Origin: Patiria miniata
Lineage: Eukaryota; Echinodermata; Asteroidea; Valvatida; Asterinidae
Length of the DNA stretch: 64,000 nt
Direction of reading: 5' to 3'
Assembly (NCBI RefSeq): GCF_015706575.1
Contig: NW_024037064.1
Coordinates: 10,331,606-10,395,605 of the forward strand
The notes beneath the pieces are model-generated. The model was not told the DNA's origin and ran no database searches. It saw only the letters and a list, made by a program, of their open reading frames with translations. Positions 43,400-54,584 of this stretch are shown here, one piece after another. How positions within the stretch are numbered: the stretch's first letter is position 1; each line of letters opens with the position of its first letter. The translations under genes and the position numbers were made by a program.

Positions 43400-44315
43400 C
43401 TTGCTAAAACTGTAGATTTTCTGGTTTTGCCCAATTAGTTACTTGGCATTATTGTATTTTTGTTCATTTGCGTAGTTATCATTTGTTTAAATTTAAAATT
43501 GAGATTTTTGTTTGTATATCAATGAGATAAAGTTAAACAATGTTGTGCACCCTAGTTGTGGTAAATAAAAATTAGTCTCAATGAGGAGCGCCCTCTATTG
43601 CCCATGAATTCCTTATAGACAGTATGCATATATTATCTGTAATATGTTTGTAAATCAATGTTTAACTTATTTAAATTTAGTTGTACAAGCAATTATTCCT
43701 GAAATAAGGCGTTACTGTATTGGAACTGGTATTGTTTTTCTTTTTGAAGCTGTTAAAACATTTCAGAATTTGAAAAAAAATAGTTGTATAAGATTTGAGG
43801 CAAAAATCACTGACAAGTTCAAGTAAAATCAAGATTACCAAATTTAAAAACTCCATTTCCACATTCAAACAAAAGTTTGGCCTTTTATAGTTAAAAACAA
43901 CTTTGTGCGCCCCCCCCCCCCCCCCCGAAGAATAAAATTAGTGAACAAATTTAACGTAGGACTTGCTTTTGAAATATTGAGCATTGACAAATTTAGAATC
44001 TTGTAAAGGGAAGTAAATTAACGTCTACATTTATTAAACAGAATTGTGTTTCTTGTTAAATACATGTATGTGTTTAAAAAATGTAATATTAACAAAAGTG
44101 TTTTTAAAAAGTGTAAATAAAGGACAACAATAGTAAGAATATGGAATAAATGTTTAAATTGAGAACCAGAATTTTGGGTCTGTTGCGGTTTCTTTCTGAA
44201 TATTCAGTTTTCTGCATTTTATTATTCAATTATTCAAATGAGCCCAGGCGGCCATTTTTTTTTTTTTTTTTAAATTGCGCAATCTAACCTTTAAATATAA
44301 GTTCCGAGAACAAAT
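43400..44315. other. No gene seen
   Basis: AT-rich, with a GCGCCCTCTATTG word at about 43588 that also recurs near 48518 and 62038, and a C run near 43910. Confidence 0.35.
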
Positions 44316-44321
44316 TTTCGA

Positions 44322-44530
44322 AGAGGCCAGTGGCCTGGCGGTCTAGCTCGCTGACCGCCAGGTGCCGGGTCCCCGGTTCAAAACCCAGCCGGGGACCCGG
44401 GAGGAGAATTTTTCCTCACAGCAGTGATAAAATTTTAAAAATATATAAAATAGTAGCATGGAGCAGGGTTGAACCGCGTACCTTCTGCATGCCAGCTCTC
44501 TTCTTTTCCGCTCTGCCATGGCACTTTCTT
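44322..44530. repeat. tRNA-like repeats in head-to-head array with strong hairpins
   Basis: Plus strand 44325-44403 has an A-box-like TGGCCTGGCGGTCTAGC and a B-box-like GGTTCAAAACCC. It also forms two near-perfect hairpins: CCTGGCGGTC with GACCGCCAGG, and CCGGGTCCCCGG with CCGGGGACCCGG. Minus strand 44525-44460 has TGGCAGAGCGG and CGGTTCAACCC, a second tRNA-like body. Probably SINE heads, not functional tRNAs. Confidence 0.5.
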
Positions 44531-44559
44531 GAAAAAATCTCCGGTTATCGTAATTAAAA

Positions 44560-45967
44560 CCCTTAGGTTGTTGGACTTAGACAATTTTTCAGCTTTTGAC
44601 AGAATTTCAGAAATCAAGGGGTACCCCTTGAAATTTTTTCAGATCTGAGGGTCTGAGGCTGGGAGGTTGGGAAGTTGGGAGCTGAAGGGGTTTGGAGCTG
44701 GAGGGTAGGCTTTGGGACTTTGGGCTGACTGGTTGATGGTTGAGAGGGAACTGGAATATTAGTTGAAGGGCTTCCTGACTGATAGGTCTGCAAGTTGATA
44801 GGACTAGGAAGGGTCTTGGGGATTTTTGGACTTAAGAGTTTATTTGGCTGGACTTAGATTTGGGAATATAATTTCCTCTTATTAGTTGGACAAAAGTTTG
44901 GACTGAATATTCAGACTTCTTTTCTGAAGCCCTGCCCTGTCCTGTAAGTTCAGATCTGTCTTTGCAGCCAATCATCAGTCAGACTGGTAGTTAGCCTTTT
45001 CCTTTTTTGAGATTGCTGAACTTGTTGAAGCCTGCTAGAGACCACATATGACTGATGGAATGCTGGTTACCAGTGGTGTGTGAGGTGGAGGTAGACTTCG
45101 TAGCCTGAGGTTACCAGTGGTGTGTGAGGTGGAGGTAGACTTCTCAGCCTGAGGGTCTCGATACAACCTGGTTGAAGGGCCTTCCTCACTTGACCGTGTA
45201 GCGTGCTGTCAAAATGGGTTTTCATGCTTCAATGATTTTGTATGGCTTATCGCCCTCTCTTGTTAAGGTGTTTAGAGGTCACATGATAGTCTGGTGCCGG
45301 TGAAAATTTCAGGATTTTTAAACAGGAGTAATTTTTACACTTAATTTTTAGAGGTATGCCTAAATGTTTGCAAATCTTAGATTTGTTTCTCAGTGCAACA
45401 GTATAATGCAAAGTTTCTACGGCTTTGATTATATTTTACATTAGTACTTTTCTAAATGTTTAATCATTTTTTAATTGTTACACGACTCCTCTTGAAATTT
45501 TATGGAGTTCTTAATTGAAGACTTTACTTTATGAACAATCGATGGACACATTTTTAATTAAGCTCAGCATATATTTCCAGAATTGTCGTCCACACAAATG
45601 TGTTGTTCTTGTTGCGTATTATGAATATTTTTCATTCCGATTTAAATTTTCACGCAGAACACACTTCGTTGTTTTTGTTATATTAATTGAATTAATTTGC
45701 TGTTGAAATTAAATAGACATCGTCTCAAAAACCAGTGTGTGGGGTTTTTTGGGACTTTTTTTTGCATTATTTTGCATTGCCATTTTCTCGCTAGAAACAT
45801 TTTGTTTTAGTTACATTAACTGTATTGTTTGATATTCCTGTTAAAATTTTTCAGGCTTCACAAAAACGTCATGGTGAGTTTATAACGGAGGAAATTTCAC
45901 TTTAATACAATGGGCATTTCTCATGATATCCTCCAGACAACGAGAATGTGCTGTTTCATTAGGTCGA
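44560..45967. other. No gene seen
   Basis: G-rich low-complexity sequence at 44640-44830. A 48-bp direct duplication at about 45066-45160 (GGTTACCAGTGGTGTGTGAG, then GTGGAGGTAGACTTC). Otherwise AT-rich. Confidence 0.4.
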
Positions 45968-45968
45968 G

Positions 45969-46317
45969 GAAAAAAAAACATGTTTCTCGTCTGGTTTTTT
46001 TTTAAAAAGGAGGAAGCGGGGCTTTTAATTTGTTTGTTTGTTTCAAGATGGCCGCCATATTAAAATTTCCTGCAACTGTTGGTGTTTTCACTGTTCAAAG
46101 ACACTTTTAAAATGACAGATAAGTTGGACAAGAGAAATGAACATATTTTATAGTGTCATTTAGACTTGTGTTGTCTACAATTTATTTTCCGATGAATTTG
46201 TGGACTTTTTCCGTGTTTTTTGACTGCACTTTTCTTTTTCAAAAATAAAAAATAATAAAAAAATCCAGGCGGCCTCCAAAAAGGAAGCAGGCGGAGACGA
46301 GAAACTTTTTTTTTTTA
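45969..46317. mobile_element. MITE, about 350 bp
   Basis: Left AAAAAAAACATGTTTCTCGTCT and right AGACGAGAAAC with a T run form a terminal inverted repeat of about 20 bp with an A/T-run edge. Further inward AGGAAGCGGGG and CAGGCGGCC words also mirror each other. No ORF. Confidence 0.6.
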
Positions 46318-46568
46318 CTTTGCCTTAATGGTTGATTTAATTCGCATTTTACTTGTTTCCTGCTGAATTAACACACTCTACAATATTAAATTTGACAATT
46401 CCTCTTCAAATTTGGGCTTTTTAAGACGTCAAATTTTCAAATCTTCGTGACGCGCATCGGCTGCGCCGTATTTTGGAGACATTCCAAGCAACAGGAGCGC
46501 ATGTTTAGAACATTTTGCAAACTATGCGCACATGGTGTTGAACACGCAGTTGTAATTTTCCTACAAAG

Positions 46569-46662
46569 ATGGCGTCCTATGAGAGAGATCTATTGGAGAA
46601 TCCGGGCCTCGTCATCACAACCAACCAACAAACAAAATTTCAATTGACTTGCATTTTTCTGA
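46569..46662 (+). CDS. Doubtful first exon
   Basis: AAAGATGGCGTCC is a YY1-like start context and opens MASYERDLLENPGLVITT. A weak donor (ATG|GTACTT) lies near 46662. No homology is recognised and no following exon is seen, so this is a low-confidence candidate only. Confidence 0.15.
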
Positions 46663-47441
46663 TGGTACTTTTTCCACTGAACACACTCCATTGTGTTTGT
46701 TTTATTGTTGCAACAAAAACTATTGGAATTGTTACACACTCCCTGTTATTCTAGATTTGTATCTGCACATGTGCACTTAATCAGGCCATAGAGCTATAGT
46801 AAATTATTAGAGAGCTTATTCATATATGAATAGGATGAAGCTTGCTGGGCGCATGCATCCATGTTTGTGCATATCTCAAAGGGAATTAGCTCAAAATGTT
46901 TGATGTTGATACATTTCAAAGCTGTTAGTACAACTTTCATTATTCAGTCTGTGCTTTCACACTAGTGCACCGAACCGATTTGGGAATTGCTTTTCACTGT
47001 AGATCACGTGCCTGCTCAGCCATGTATCTGTAACATTTTGGCAACACATTAACACACAAAACTCAAAAGAATTGATGTCATATTGGCGACGTGACTTGCA
47101 CATTGATCTCGCTACATGTACATTCTTCAAGCACTGTGTTGAGCTCAGACAACTTTGAAGTGTGCAAGGGAATGAGGAGTAAACGCTCTCATAATTTACT
47201 ACAGCTCTATGGAATGGACATTTTAACTGATAAACTACTATTGAGACAACAGAGGTCAAAGGTCACCCAGGTTCACTGAGCTTTAATGTTGACATGTACT
47301 TGTCAACAAAACATCTCTTCAACTGACAGTTTCCAAGATTGGTTTCAATTAACTTCAAATTTAACATTAGTAGCCTATCATCTTTTTTACATACAACATT
47401 CAGCCAACAAAGAAGCAAAGGATTTTTCAATTGCTTTACAG
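46663..47441. other. No gene seen
   Basis: Non-coding by eye. A GAGGTCAAAGGTCACCC DR1-like word lies near 47250. Confidence 0.35.
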
Positions 47442-47804
47442 TAAGGCCAAAAAAAACAATACTCAGTCTCTTGTCAGACCAAAGTTCTGGAATTGATGCG
47501 GCGACGCAGCTTTGTTTGTTTGTTTTTTTCAAGCTTTGATTATACAGACAAGGTGGGGTACTTTTTTTGGTGTCCTCATGTACATTGGTGTCCTCCATAA
47601 TTTGCCTTGATGCCCTCGATTATTTGCCTTGGTGCAATTTCCCATTCCTTGATGCTCTTTGGTAAAAACATTTGAGGAGGTGCGGCAATAGAGGGTGCTG
47701 TTGGAGCTACCGCGGAACATTTTGGAAATAAAAAAGATTGATGCGCATGATTAAAATCGACGCGCGCACTGACCAGAGACCGACTATTTTTTTTTTTGGC
47801 CTAA
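47442..47804 (+). mobile_element. MITE family C, complete copy
   Basis: 363 bp. Left TAAGGCCAAAAAAAAC, then CAGTCTCTTGTCAGACC. Right CTGACCAGAGACCGAC, then a T run and GGCCTAA. The interior matches 32333-32674 throughout. A further fragment with GTGCGGCGACGCCG lies near 19800 inside the NLR intron. The target duplication is probably TA or TAA. Superfamily not assigned. Confidence 0.8.
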
Positions 47805-49084
47805 CATAAATAAAGTTAAATACAAACTACTCGCAGTTTACAATCATCTTCAATTCCACAGAATTCATACAATTTTTTTTATTCCAAGGCGTAATTATTT
47901 TGTTTTCATTCTTTTCTCTGAATTATGCCGTCAGCTCTTTTGTTAGTTAAGGCAACAAACCCACAGACTTAAATGCATAGACTACCAGGTTCTATTCAAA
48001 CTACATGAGCATTTCGTGATTTGCCTAGCGCCCGACTAAAATCAAAACTATTGGGAAATTCACCTCTCGGTATATCATGTATATAGGGTTTTTACACACA
48101 GTTGAAGAATTCCTGTCAAACATGTAAAAAAAAATTGTGAAGTTAGTTTTTGATTGTAAACCAATTCCTTGTGAACTAAATATGATTTCCGTAGATTAAA
48201 AACAATACCGTATCCAACATTTTCAAGCAACTTTTGGGTAATACAGCCTTTACAAAAATAATTTATGAACTGTATTTCAATGTATGTACTGTACTAAGCG
48301 CGTTGGCGCATTGAGTGGCATCGCAGTTATGCGCGCTGTCAACAAACATTTTGCCCAATTATTAAATCACTGTTTCACACGCACGACTGGCGGTCTATGT
48401 GTTAATATGTCTGTGAACAAACCAGATAGCATTATGGCACCCTCTATGGCTGTTGGCCATCTAAGAAAAATTAATTAACTTAACTATCTCTTGTGGATGC
48501 TGCAGCTGTGACGAACAGCGCCCTCTATAGGAATGGATGGAGAGGTGTTCTCATGTCACATGACTGACTGGCTCCGTGATGCTCCCCAAACCTGGGAAAA
48601 TAGAAGACAAAATTGCAAATTTAATAAATTTATCAAATTTAAATTAAAAAACCTTAAAAGTAAAAAAATGCGGATCGTTTTGATGGGTGACTGAGGGTAG
48701 TTGATCCCAACTACATGCAATGCTGTTGTGCAAATTTTATTTTAGAACGTGTAGTTCATGTCAACAAACTCTTTTAGAACCCCTCCCTGCAACATAAAAA
48801 AGGTGGTATTTATGGGAATATTTAATTCTTTTGTTTCTTAATCAATTCCCCTTAACACTTCTGTTTCTCAGGGAATATTTTAGTTATCCGATGAGCAGCC
48901 ACTTGGACCTTTAACGTTTAAAAACGTCAAAGATTGGGTATTCACTTCATCAGGAATACATTGAACTTGGCCTAAGAAGGATTTTGCAGTAAATATTCAA
49001 GAAAATGATCTTTTATAAAAAATAAGGACAGATTTTAAGACTGTCTCCCAATTGCTGCAGCTAGCAATTATGCGCCGATATGAA
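47805..49084. other. No gene seen
   Basis: AT-rich. Short ORFs only. A GCGCCCTCTATAGG word lies near 48518. Confidence 0.35.
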
Positions 49085-49560
49085 AGCGGCTGATAGACAC
49101 GTGTTACTGACGACCATATATGTGAGGCGTTCTGGCAAAATGAGACAGAACTGGGCAGAGGTTGAAATGAGGGTTCGCAGGTATTAGGAAAGAGGATACA
49201 ATTCTCCTTACAATACTGTTTGTTGCACTTCAATCAGACTTTCCCTTACAAGTTACAGTGTATGGCTCACTTTAAAGTTTGCATTTATCGACATGTCAAA
49301 AAACAAAATACTAAGAAAAAGGCCTGTAAAGTTTCGAGTTTTGTATTCGTGAAAATGAAAGATGCCAATTATCTTGTATTATGATATTTAGACTCATGTT
49401 TTACTTACTTATATAAATAAATATCAATAAATCTGAAAATCCAAAAAAAAATAAAAAAATTTCTTGCATTTTCCCTCCACTACGGCCTGTGCCCAGTTCC
49501 CTCTCACTTTGCCAGAATGCCTCACATATATAGCCTGATAATATTGACACGGACTTAAGC
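49085..49560. repeat. Fold-back element with 60-70 bp arms
   Basis: ATATATGTGAGGCGTTCTGG and CAAAATGAGACAGAACTGGG at about 49115-49157 recur inverted at 49488-49540 (CCCAGTTCCCTCTCACTTTG, then CCAGAATGCCTCACATATAT). The arms are about three-quarters identical. It lies just 3' of the last recognised exon of the minus-strand gene. Confidence 0.6.
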
Positions 49561-49577
49561 TTTGAGACAGGACCCAC

Positions 49578-50876
49578 CTTTGGATTGGTGCCATGAAGTT
49601 GCATGGTGGCTACAGGGTTCCAGACCGTTCCTGCCATTCCATGAGCTGTCACCCCTCCCCCATCTCCCATGGCCATGTTATGATGCATGCCAGACATTGG
49701 CTCATGTTGCTCACCAAACCGGCTGACAGGTGTCTGTAGGAAATAACCAGGGGAATAAAGTTAGAGCTCGCAAGCATGATGACATTTCAGTAATGTCTTG
49801 AGATACACAAGGTACATCTTGATGAGGTTTTGATTTCTCTATTTGATTTTCTCAATGATCGCTGTTCAGTTTGTGCTGGTCCCAGAGGGCCAGCCTACAG
49901 TCCTCTTTGTACCTCACGGATCTACTCACTGTCACTTGTGAGCTGATGGGCAGTGCTGTTGTATAGGATTACCCTGTAACACCAATGAATGGACTAAATC
50001 AATTGAATAGGACTGTGTGTACTCTGGACCCAACTTTAATTGTCTTGTGTTGTTGTAAACTGTTTTCAAGTCCTGAACTCATGCTGATTGAGTGTAGTGG
50101 GGTGGTGGAGGGGTGAGATGCTTACTTGTTCATTTGGAAGCCATCCTCTCTTGACAGTGTCTTGATGGGGGAAGTAAGGCATCCTGTTAGCTGCTGTGCC
50201 TGGTATGTCCTCTAAGTTGCTACTTGGGATCCAGTCACCGCTGCTCCCTAGGGAAAAAATTCAGAAAAAACAAGGACTTTATTAAAAATCTGCCATTTAT
50301 AGGAAAATATTCTCTTGAATGGATGACACCTAATATTTTGCTAATCTGCATGTCCTGTAAGTCCATTGGGTTTAGAAATCACAGTTGTCTATTTGTAAAA
50401 TATATTTTCATGGACTGAATTTAAATGTTATCATATCCTTCTGAGTTGATTTTTACAGCATTTTTTAGTCACTAAGGATCTTTTAGCTAAGTTCCTCAAT
50501 ACGGATCATTAAGTACCAAGCCAAAAAGATAGGAGAATATTTCACACTTCTATTACCTTGATGCTCCAGATATAGTCAGTTTTCATGCATCTAATGAAAG
50601 TGTGTGGTAAATGAAAACTGAGCTTACCTGGTGTATAAGCCCAGATGCTACTCCCTGGTGAACCAACAGGGTAACCCAGATCACTGACAGGTACAACAAC
50701 AAAGCTGACAGGTGTCTTGCGTTGCCCTCGACTACGCTCATTGCTGATTGGAATTAATAAGCGACGATCTCGGCTAATGGCTGCTGGAGGCGGGGCCTGA
50801 GGCTGTTCAGTTGCCATGGTGACCAGACCGGGCGTGGCAGTTGATGAACAAAGCAAGGCTCCACGAGATGAGTGAG
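49578..50876 (-). CDS. Three internal exons of an unrecognised gene (copy 1)
   Basis: Exons on the minus strand are 50876-50628 (249 nt), 50247-50126 (122 nt) and 49733-49578 (156 nt), with junctions CACCAG|GTAAGC, CCCTAG|, AACAA|GTAAGC, TCCTACAG| and CAAAG|GTGGGT. They join in frame to about 175 residues: a low-complexity Pro/Ala segment (MATEQPQAPPPAAI), SFVVVPVSDLGYPVGSPGSS, DWIPSSNLEDIPGTAANR, and a His/Met/Gly-rich end (MHHNMAMGDGGGVTAHGMAG). This looks like a disordered regulatory or adaptor protein, but I do not recognise the family. The first exon has an acceptor (GAGCAG|), so exons are missing at both ends. 50.05-51.13 kb is duplicated at 62.08-63.14 kb. Confidence 0.55.
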
Positions 50877-51125
50877 CTGCTCGAAATGAAATTGAAATGA
50901 TAAAAACTCAAAATTAATGAGAACCATACATGCAATGTATGCCATTAATGATAGACTGTTTTTCATAATTTGGTAGGCTTTTGTAATTTTTAAGGTGTTG
51001 CGTAGTTGTGAGTATAAGGTTTGCAGATACACCAAGTGAAGTGACTGTCTAATAATAATATTGAATAATTGATTCAACTCAAATTGCACTCTCTCTACAA
51101 ATACTGCATCAGACAGTGACTGCCT
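50054..51125. repeat. Duplicated segment, copy 1
   Basis: About 1.07 kb that matches 62082-63144 with high identity over exons, intron and flank (start word CTGTTTTCAAGTCCTGAACT, end word TGCATCAGACAGTGACT). It contains two exons of the minus-strand gene. Confidence 0.9.
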
Positions 51126-51156
51126 TTCCCTCGATCCTATCATCAACATTTGCTGA
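51097..51156 (+). pseudogene. TRIM-like exon fragment
   Basis: ACTGCATCAGACAGTGACT and CCTATCATCA match the TRIM exon at about 55343-55390 in order and orientation, and translate to NTASDSDCLSLDPII against the gene's NTASDSDFLSLYPII. The frame closes soon after and no RING or B-box sequence precedes it, so this is a broken fragment of a TRIM relative. Confidence 0.55.
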
Positions 51157-51564
51157 AATGTTCCAATATCTGATTGTGATAACGTGACCAATGTGAAATC
51201 AGATGGCTTTTTGGAAGGAGTGTTACTTCTTACTGTGAGCAATAGGGGGGGGGGGTGTAGGGGTGTAGATGTAACTTGTAACATGTTCACTTGCACATTG
51301 GTCTTCATTTACACTTGACTCAATATTATGCAAAGAGCAAAAAAAGTTCTGAACTCGGTGGCATTAGTTTGTCTAAAAGTAATACACAGAGTATGTGTGT
51401 TTGGAAAAATGTAATAGAGTCAGTTTCTTTTAAGGTAAATACTCAATGCATGTATAATTTGGGGTTTTGGGCGTTGAAACTTTTCCAGTTTTGAATCAAA
51501 AGAGTACAAAGAGTATACAACTGTAAGAGATTATTTCACCAAATATGAAAAGACCAATTAACTT
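51157..51564. other. No gene seen
   Basis: Continuation of the decayed TRIM-like flank, a G run near 51247, and AT-rich sequence. Confidence 0.35.
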
Positions 51565-51800
51565 ATCTCAGGTCCAAGATGCAAACTCAAGTGTAGAGTA
51601 AACATGTCAGCAAACAAACACGATAATGAACTGTACATGTCTGTTGCATCCAGCACTTGTCCCCCAAACTCCCCAAGCTCTATATACATGTATAAACCAT
51701 GTCATGTTACTTGATGATGATTCTGTGTTTGCCAGTGCCATCTCTCTGGGATCCGCCCCCTCAAAAGCTTACCACTGTTCGCACTCTTTGCATTTTCCAA
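51565..51800. repeat. Dispersed repeat family B, copy 2 (diverged)
   Basis: Carries CAAACTCAAGTGTAGAGTAA, ATAAACCATGTCATGTTACT, GTGTTTGCCAGTGCCATC and GGATCCGCCCCCTCAAAA in the same order as 16620-17115 and 53140-53460. Confidence 0.65.
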
Positions 51801-52404
51801 ATGAAAGCACTTTCAAAACCAATTATCAATAGTTTCTTAAAACAAGTTTGGAATGACATACTTGTACAATGCACATATGTATGGACACTGATGGTTGCAG
51901 GCCAGTAAATAGGCCCAAAATTGCCTATGCCTGCCAAATCACGATTTGTACGCCCTCATTTTTTGCTATCATTTTGTGGGCCATGAAATTGAAGGTTTGT
52001 AAAAAAAAAAAAAGAGAAGAAAGGTGGAAGCCGTGAACAGGATTGCCAGCTCGTATTTCTGTGGAATTTAGATGAATTAAGCCCTAATTGCTCTATTTTG
52101 CAATGCAGCATAGGCATCAGTTTTCAAAATGGCGAAAGGTTTCCGGAACTAAATTTTAGGGGTGATCATCTTTGGATGGACATTTCTCACAAAAGACATT
52201 GGATTACCACAACAAAATTGAGCACAAAATGAAAGATGACGAAATCAGATTTAATTTGACGTGTCTTTAACTCCTTGGAGAGTTGTGAGTATTTTCCCCT
52301 GAATTTTGGAAGTGGGGGTATCTATCACTGGGGTCTATGGCAGTTTATTTAAGTAGTCTGCAACCTGATGGTGTACGTGTACATGTACACGTATGCAAGT
52401 CAAA

Positions 52405-52530
52405 AATTAACCTAACTCAGGTCCAAGATACAAACTCAAGTGTAGAGTAAACATGTCAGCAAACAAACAAGATAATGAACTGTACATGACTCAGATCTGG
52501 GATCCGCCCCCTCTGAAGGTTGCGACTATT
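52405..52530. repeat. Dispersed repeat family B, copy 3 (partial)
   Basis: CTCAGGTCCAAGATACAAAC, AAGTGTAGAGTAAACATGTC and GGGATCCGCCCCCTC. Closest to copy 2 but shortened in the middle. Confidence 0.65.
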
Positions 52531-52599
52531 CACACGTGACTCGTTGAATCAAAGTGGAACAATTTCTCACAAATTGGCTCTCAGTGATTTGGCTTCTAA

Positions 52600-52992
52600 A
52601 TCCCTTCAAGGATAACCGAGGTCACACCTGGGAATAAACAGGAATCGAATCAGGGTCAATAGAAAAGAAAACAAGCAGTAGGATCTGAACCAAAGACTCC
52701 TCAATTCCTTTAAGGATAACTGAGGTCACACCTGGGAATAAACAGGAATCGAACCAGGGGTCGATAGAAAAGAAAACAAGCAGTAGGATCTCAACCAAAG
52801 ACTCCTCAATTCCTTCAAGGATAACTGAGGTCATACCTGGGAATAAACAGGAATCGAACCAGGGGTCAATAGAAAAGAAAGCAAGCAGTAGGATCTGAAC
52901 CAAAGACTCCTCAATTCCTTCAAGGATAACTGAGGTCACACCTTAAAATAAAAAGGAATCGAACCAGGGGCCAATAGAAAAGAAAACAAGGT
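52600..52992 (-). repeat. 105-bp tandem repeat, four copies, with B-box-like core
   Basis: Units of 104-105 bp. On the minus strand each has CCTGGTTCGATTCCTG (a tRNA B-box match), then CCCAGGTGTGACCTCAGTTA. Because 105 is a multiple of three, one minus frame stays open and gives a 35-residue repeat (VILEGIEESLVQILLL, then FFSIDP). I take it as a satellite-like array, not a gene. Confidence 0.85.
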
Positions 52993-53139
52993 TGGTCAAA
53001 ATGATAACTTCAAATAGACTGAAAATTCTTTATCAGTATTTATAGCACAAGATAAAAGAAATTTTAGTGTGTGAATTATGAAAGATTTGAGGAATAAATA
53101 TTTTTGTAACTTTTTTATTTGATGATTAAAAAAAACCCT

Positions 53140-53500
53140 GGTGGGATTAAATGTATGGTGAGGTGCATGCGATTGCAATTTAACAAAGTGCAGCATGTAC
53201 ATGTAGATAGAATGCATGAACCTGTCTAAGGTCCAAAACTCAAGTGTCAAGTAAATATGTACACAGATAAACCGATATACAGATTGTACGTGTGTGACGT
53301 ACATGTACATGTATGCAGCAAAACAAAAATCCCAAGCTCTATATATAAACCATGTCACGTGACTTGATGACGATGCTGTGTTTGTCCAGCGCCATCTTTA
53401 CCAGATCCGCCCCATCAAAAGCCTCAACTGTTTGTGCTCTCTGTGTCAAATTGGAAAGATTTGTATTCAAGTGATTTGGTTGAAATTCAAAGAAGGTAAG
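53140..53500. repeat. Dispersed repeat family B, copy 4
   Basis: Nearly identical to 16740-17110 from AAACTCAAGTGTCAAGTAAA through CTATATATAAACCATGTCAC to TTTGTCCAGCGCCATCTTTA and CCTCAACTGTTTGTGCTCT. The minus-strand ORF over it is not a gene. Confidence 0.8.
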
Positions 53501-53929
53501 AAAAGAGTGTCAGTTATTTTGAATGAGGTTAAATGCTAGCTTACCGGTACAAGTCATTTGACAGGAAATTCTCACACACAAAAATTGATGTCTTGTTCGA
53601 AAGTGGATCAAAATCAAATTTGTTTTTTTCGCCCGGATGAAACCCACACAGACAGTGCAGTATTAAAGAAGTTACATCTCTGTATTATAACCATTTCAAT
53701 TTCTTTTTAAATACTATTAATAAATACCTTGGAGAGTTGATGGTTTCTGATTGGTCGAGACTCGATCTCGTGGCCGGTCATTAACGGTGATAATGGACCG
53801 GCTTCAAAGATCAAGCGAATAAATGGCCCCTGAACCAGCATTGATCAAGCCCCGTTCAGCCCCATGCAAGCCAATGATTGGTCAAAATATAGTAACAGTC
53901 CTGCGGTAGCTTTCAACAATTGAGCACTG

Positions 53930-54205
53930 CACATGCGCTCAACCCCCATCGCGTGAGACTGACGCGTGCGTACGCAACACAGTTGCTAGGGATGCGTGCG
54001 TGCGCGCGCGTACTAAGGAAGTTTTGAAACGACATCGTACAGCAGTGCAGTATATACTGAGGACGTTTATGACGAAAACGTAGATCTACGATTTATTTTC
54101 TTTAAAACACTTCACCCACCGACATATTTACCTTTCCTAAACCAAGCATCTTTGTGATTCCGGACACAAGGAATGTGTAAACAAGATTTCAGCTTCCTCC
54201 ATCAG
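53930..54205 (+). promoter_or_regulatory. TRIM promoter and non-coding first exon (approximate)
   Basis: CpG-rich block at 53940-54010 (GCGTGCGTACGCAAC, GTGCGCGCGCGTAC) precedes an AT-richer stretch ending at the donor CATCAG|GTAAAG (54205). A start site near 54050 and an untranslated first exon are inferred. The TRIM coding exon begins right after an acceptor, so an upstream exon is required. Confidence 0.4.
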
Positions 54206-54395
54206 GTAAAGATATGAAAACATTGTTGTAATTTGTTTCGCTACGGCAGCAGTTTCTGTTGAGTTTACGTCGTTATAGCTGTTAAGCTAAAACATGGCCC
54301 ATGAACATGAACACAAAAAAGTCTGGAAATATCGCCGGAAAAAAAGTCACAAAATTGGAGCATATTAACTGTTTATTTCGTTATAAAGGTATCTA

Positions 54396-54570
54396 TTAAT
54401 GGGAATAACAGTGTGAGGATCTGGTCTTCACTGCGTGATAATGACCGGGTGTGGGGGTGGCCGCAGTTAATGGACCTCGACTTCGTCTCGGTCCATTAAC
54501 AGCGGTCACCCACACACCTGGTCATTATCACGCAGTGAAGACCGGCTCCTCACACTGTTATTCCCTTATT
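54396..54570. repeat. Near-perfect palindrome, about 85-bp arms, beside the TRIM acceptor
   Basis: The left arm GGGAATAACAGTGTGAGGA, then TCTTCACTGCGTGATAATGA, then GTTAATGGACC is mirrored to TTATTCCC at 54566, with a centre near 54485 and only a handful of mismatches. It ends about 10 bp before the splice acceptor of the TRIM coding exon. Probably a young fold-back MITE. Confidence 0.9.
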
Positions 54571-54584
54571 TGTATACAGATAAA

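Noticed and set aside
46587-46616. DLLENPGL in a short ORF, resembling a 2A ribosome-skipping motif
   Set aside because: The 2A consensus needs D-(V/I)-E-x-N-P-G followed by P. Here E is L and the final P is L, and no second coding segment follows.
50806-50820. GTTGCCATGGTGACC, a match to the RFX X-box
   Set aside because: It overlaps the VTMAT codons of a coding exon, so the match is most simply a by-product of GTCACCATGGCAAC. It is duplicated only because the exon is duplicated.
50754-51308. 184-codon minus-strand ORF
   Set aside because: It reads antisense through a TRIM-like fragment and out of frame through the real exon at 50628-50876.
52622-52939. 105-residue repeated protein on the minus strand
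   Set aside because: Open only because the satellite period is 105 bp. No start context, splice site or homology.
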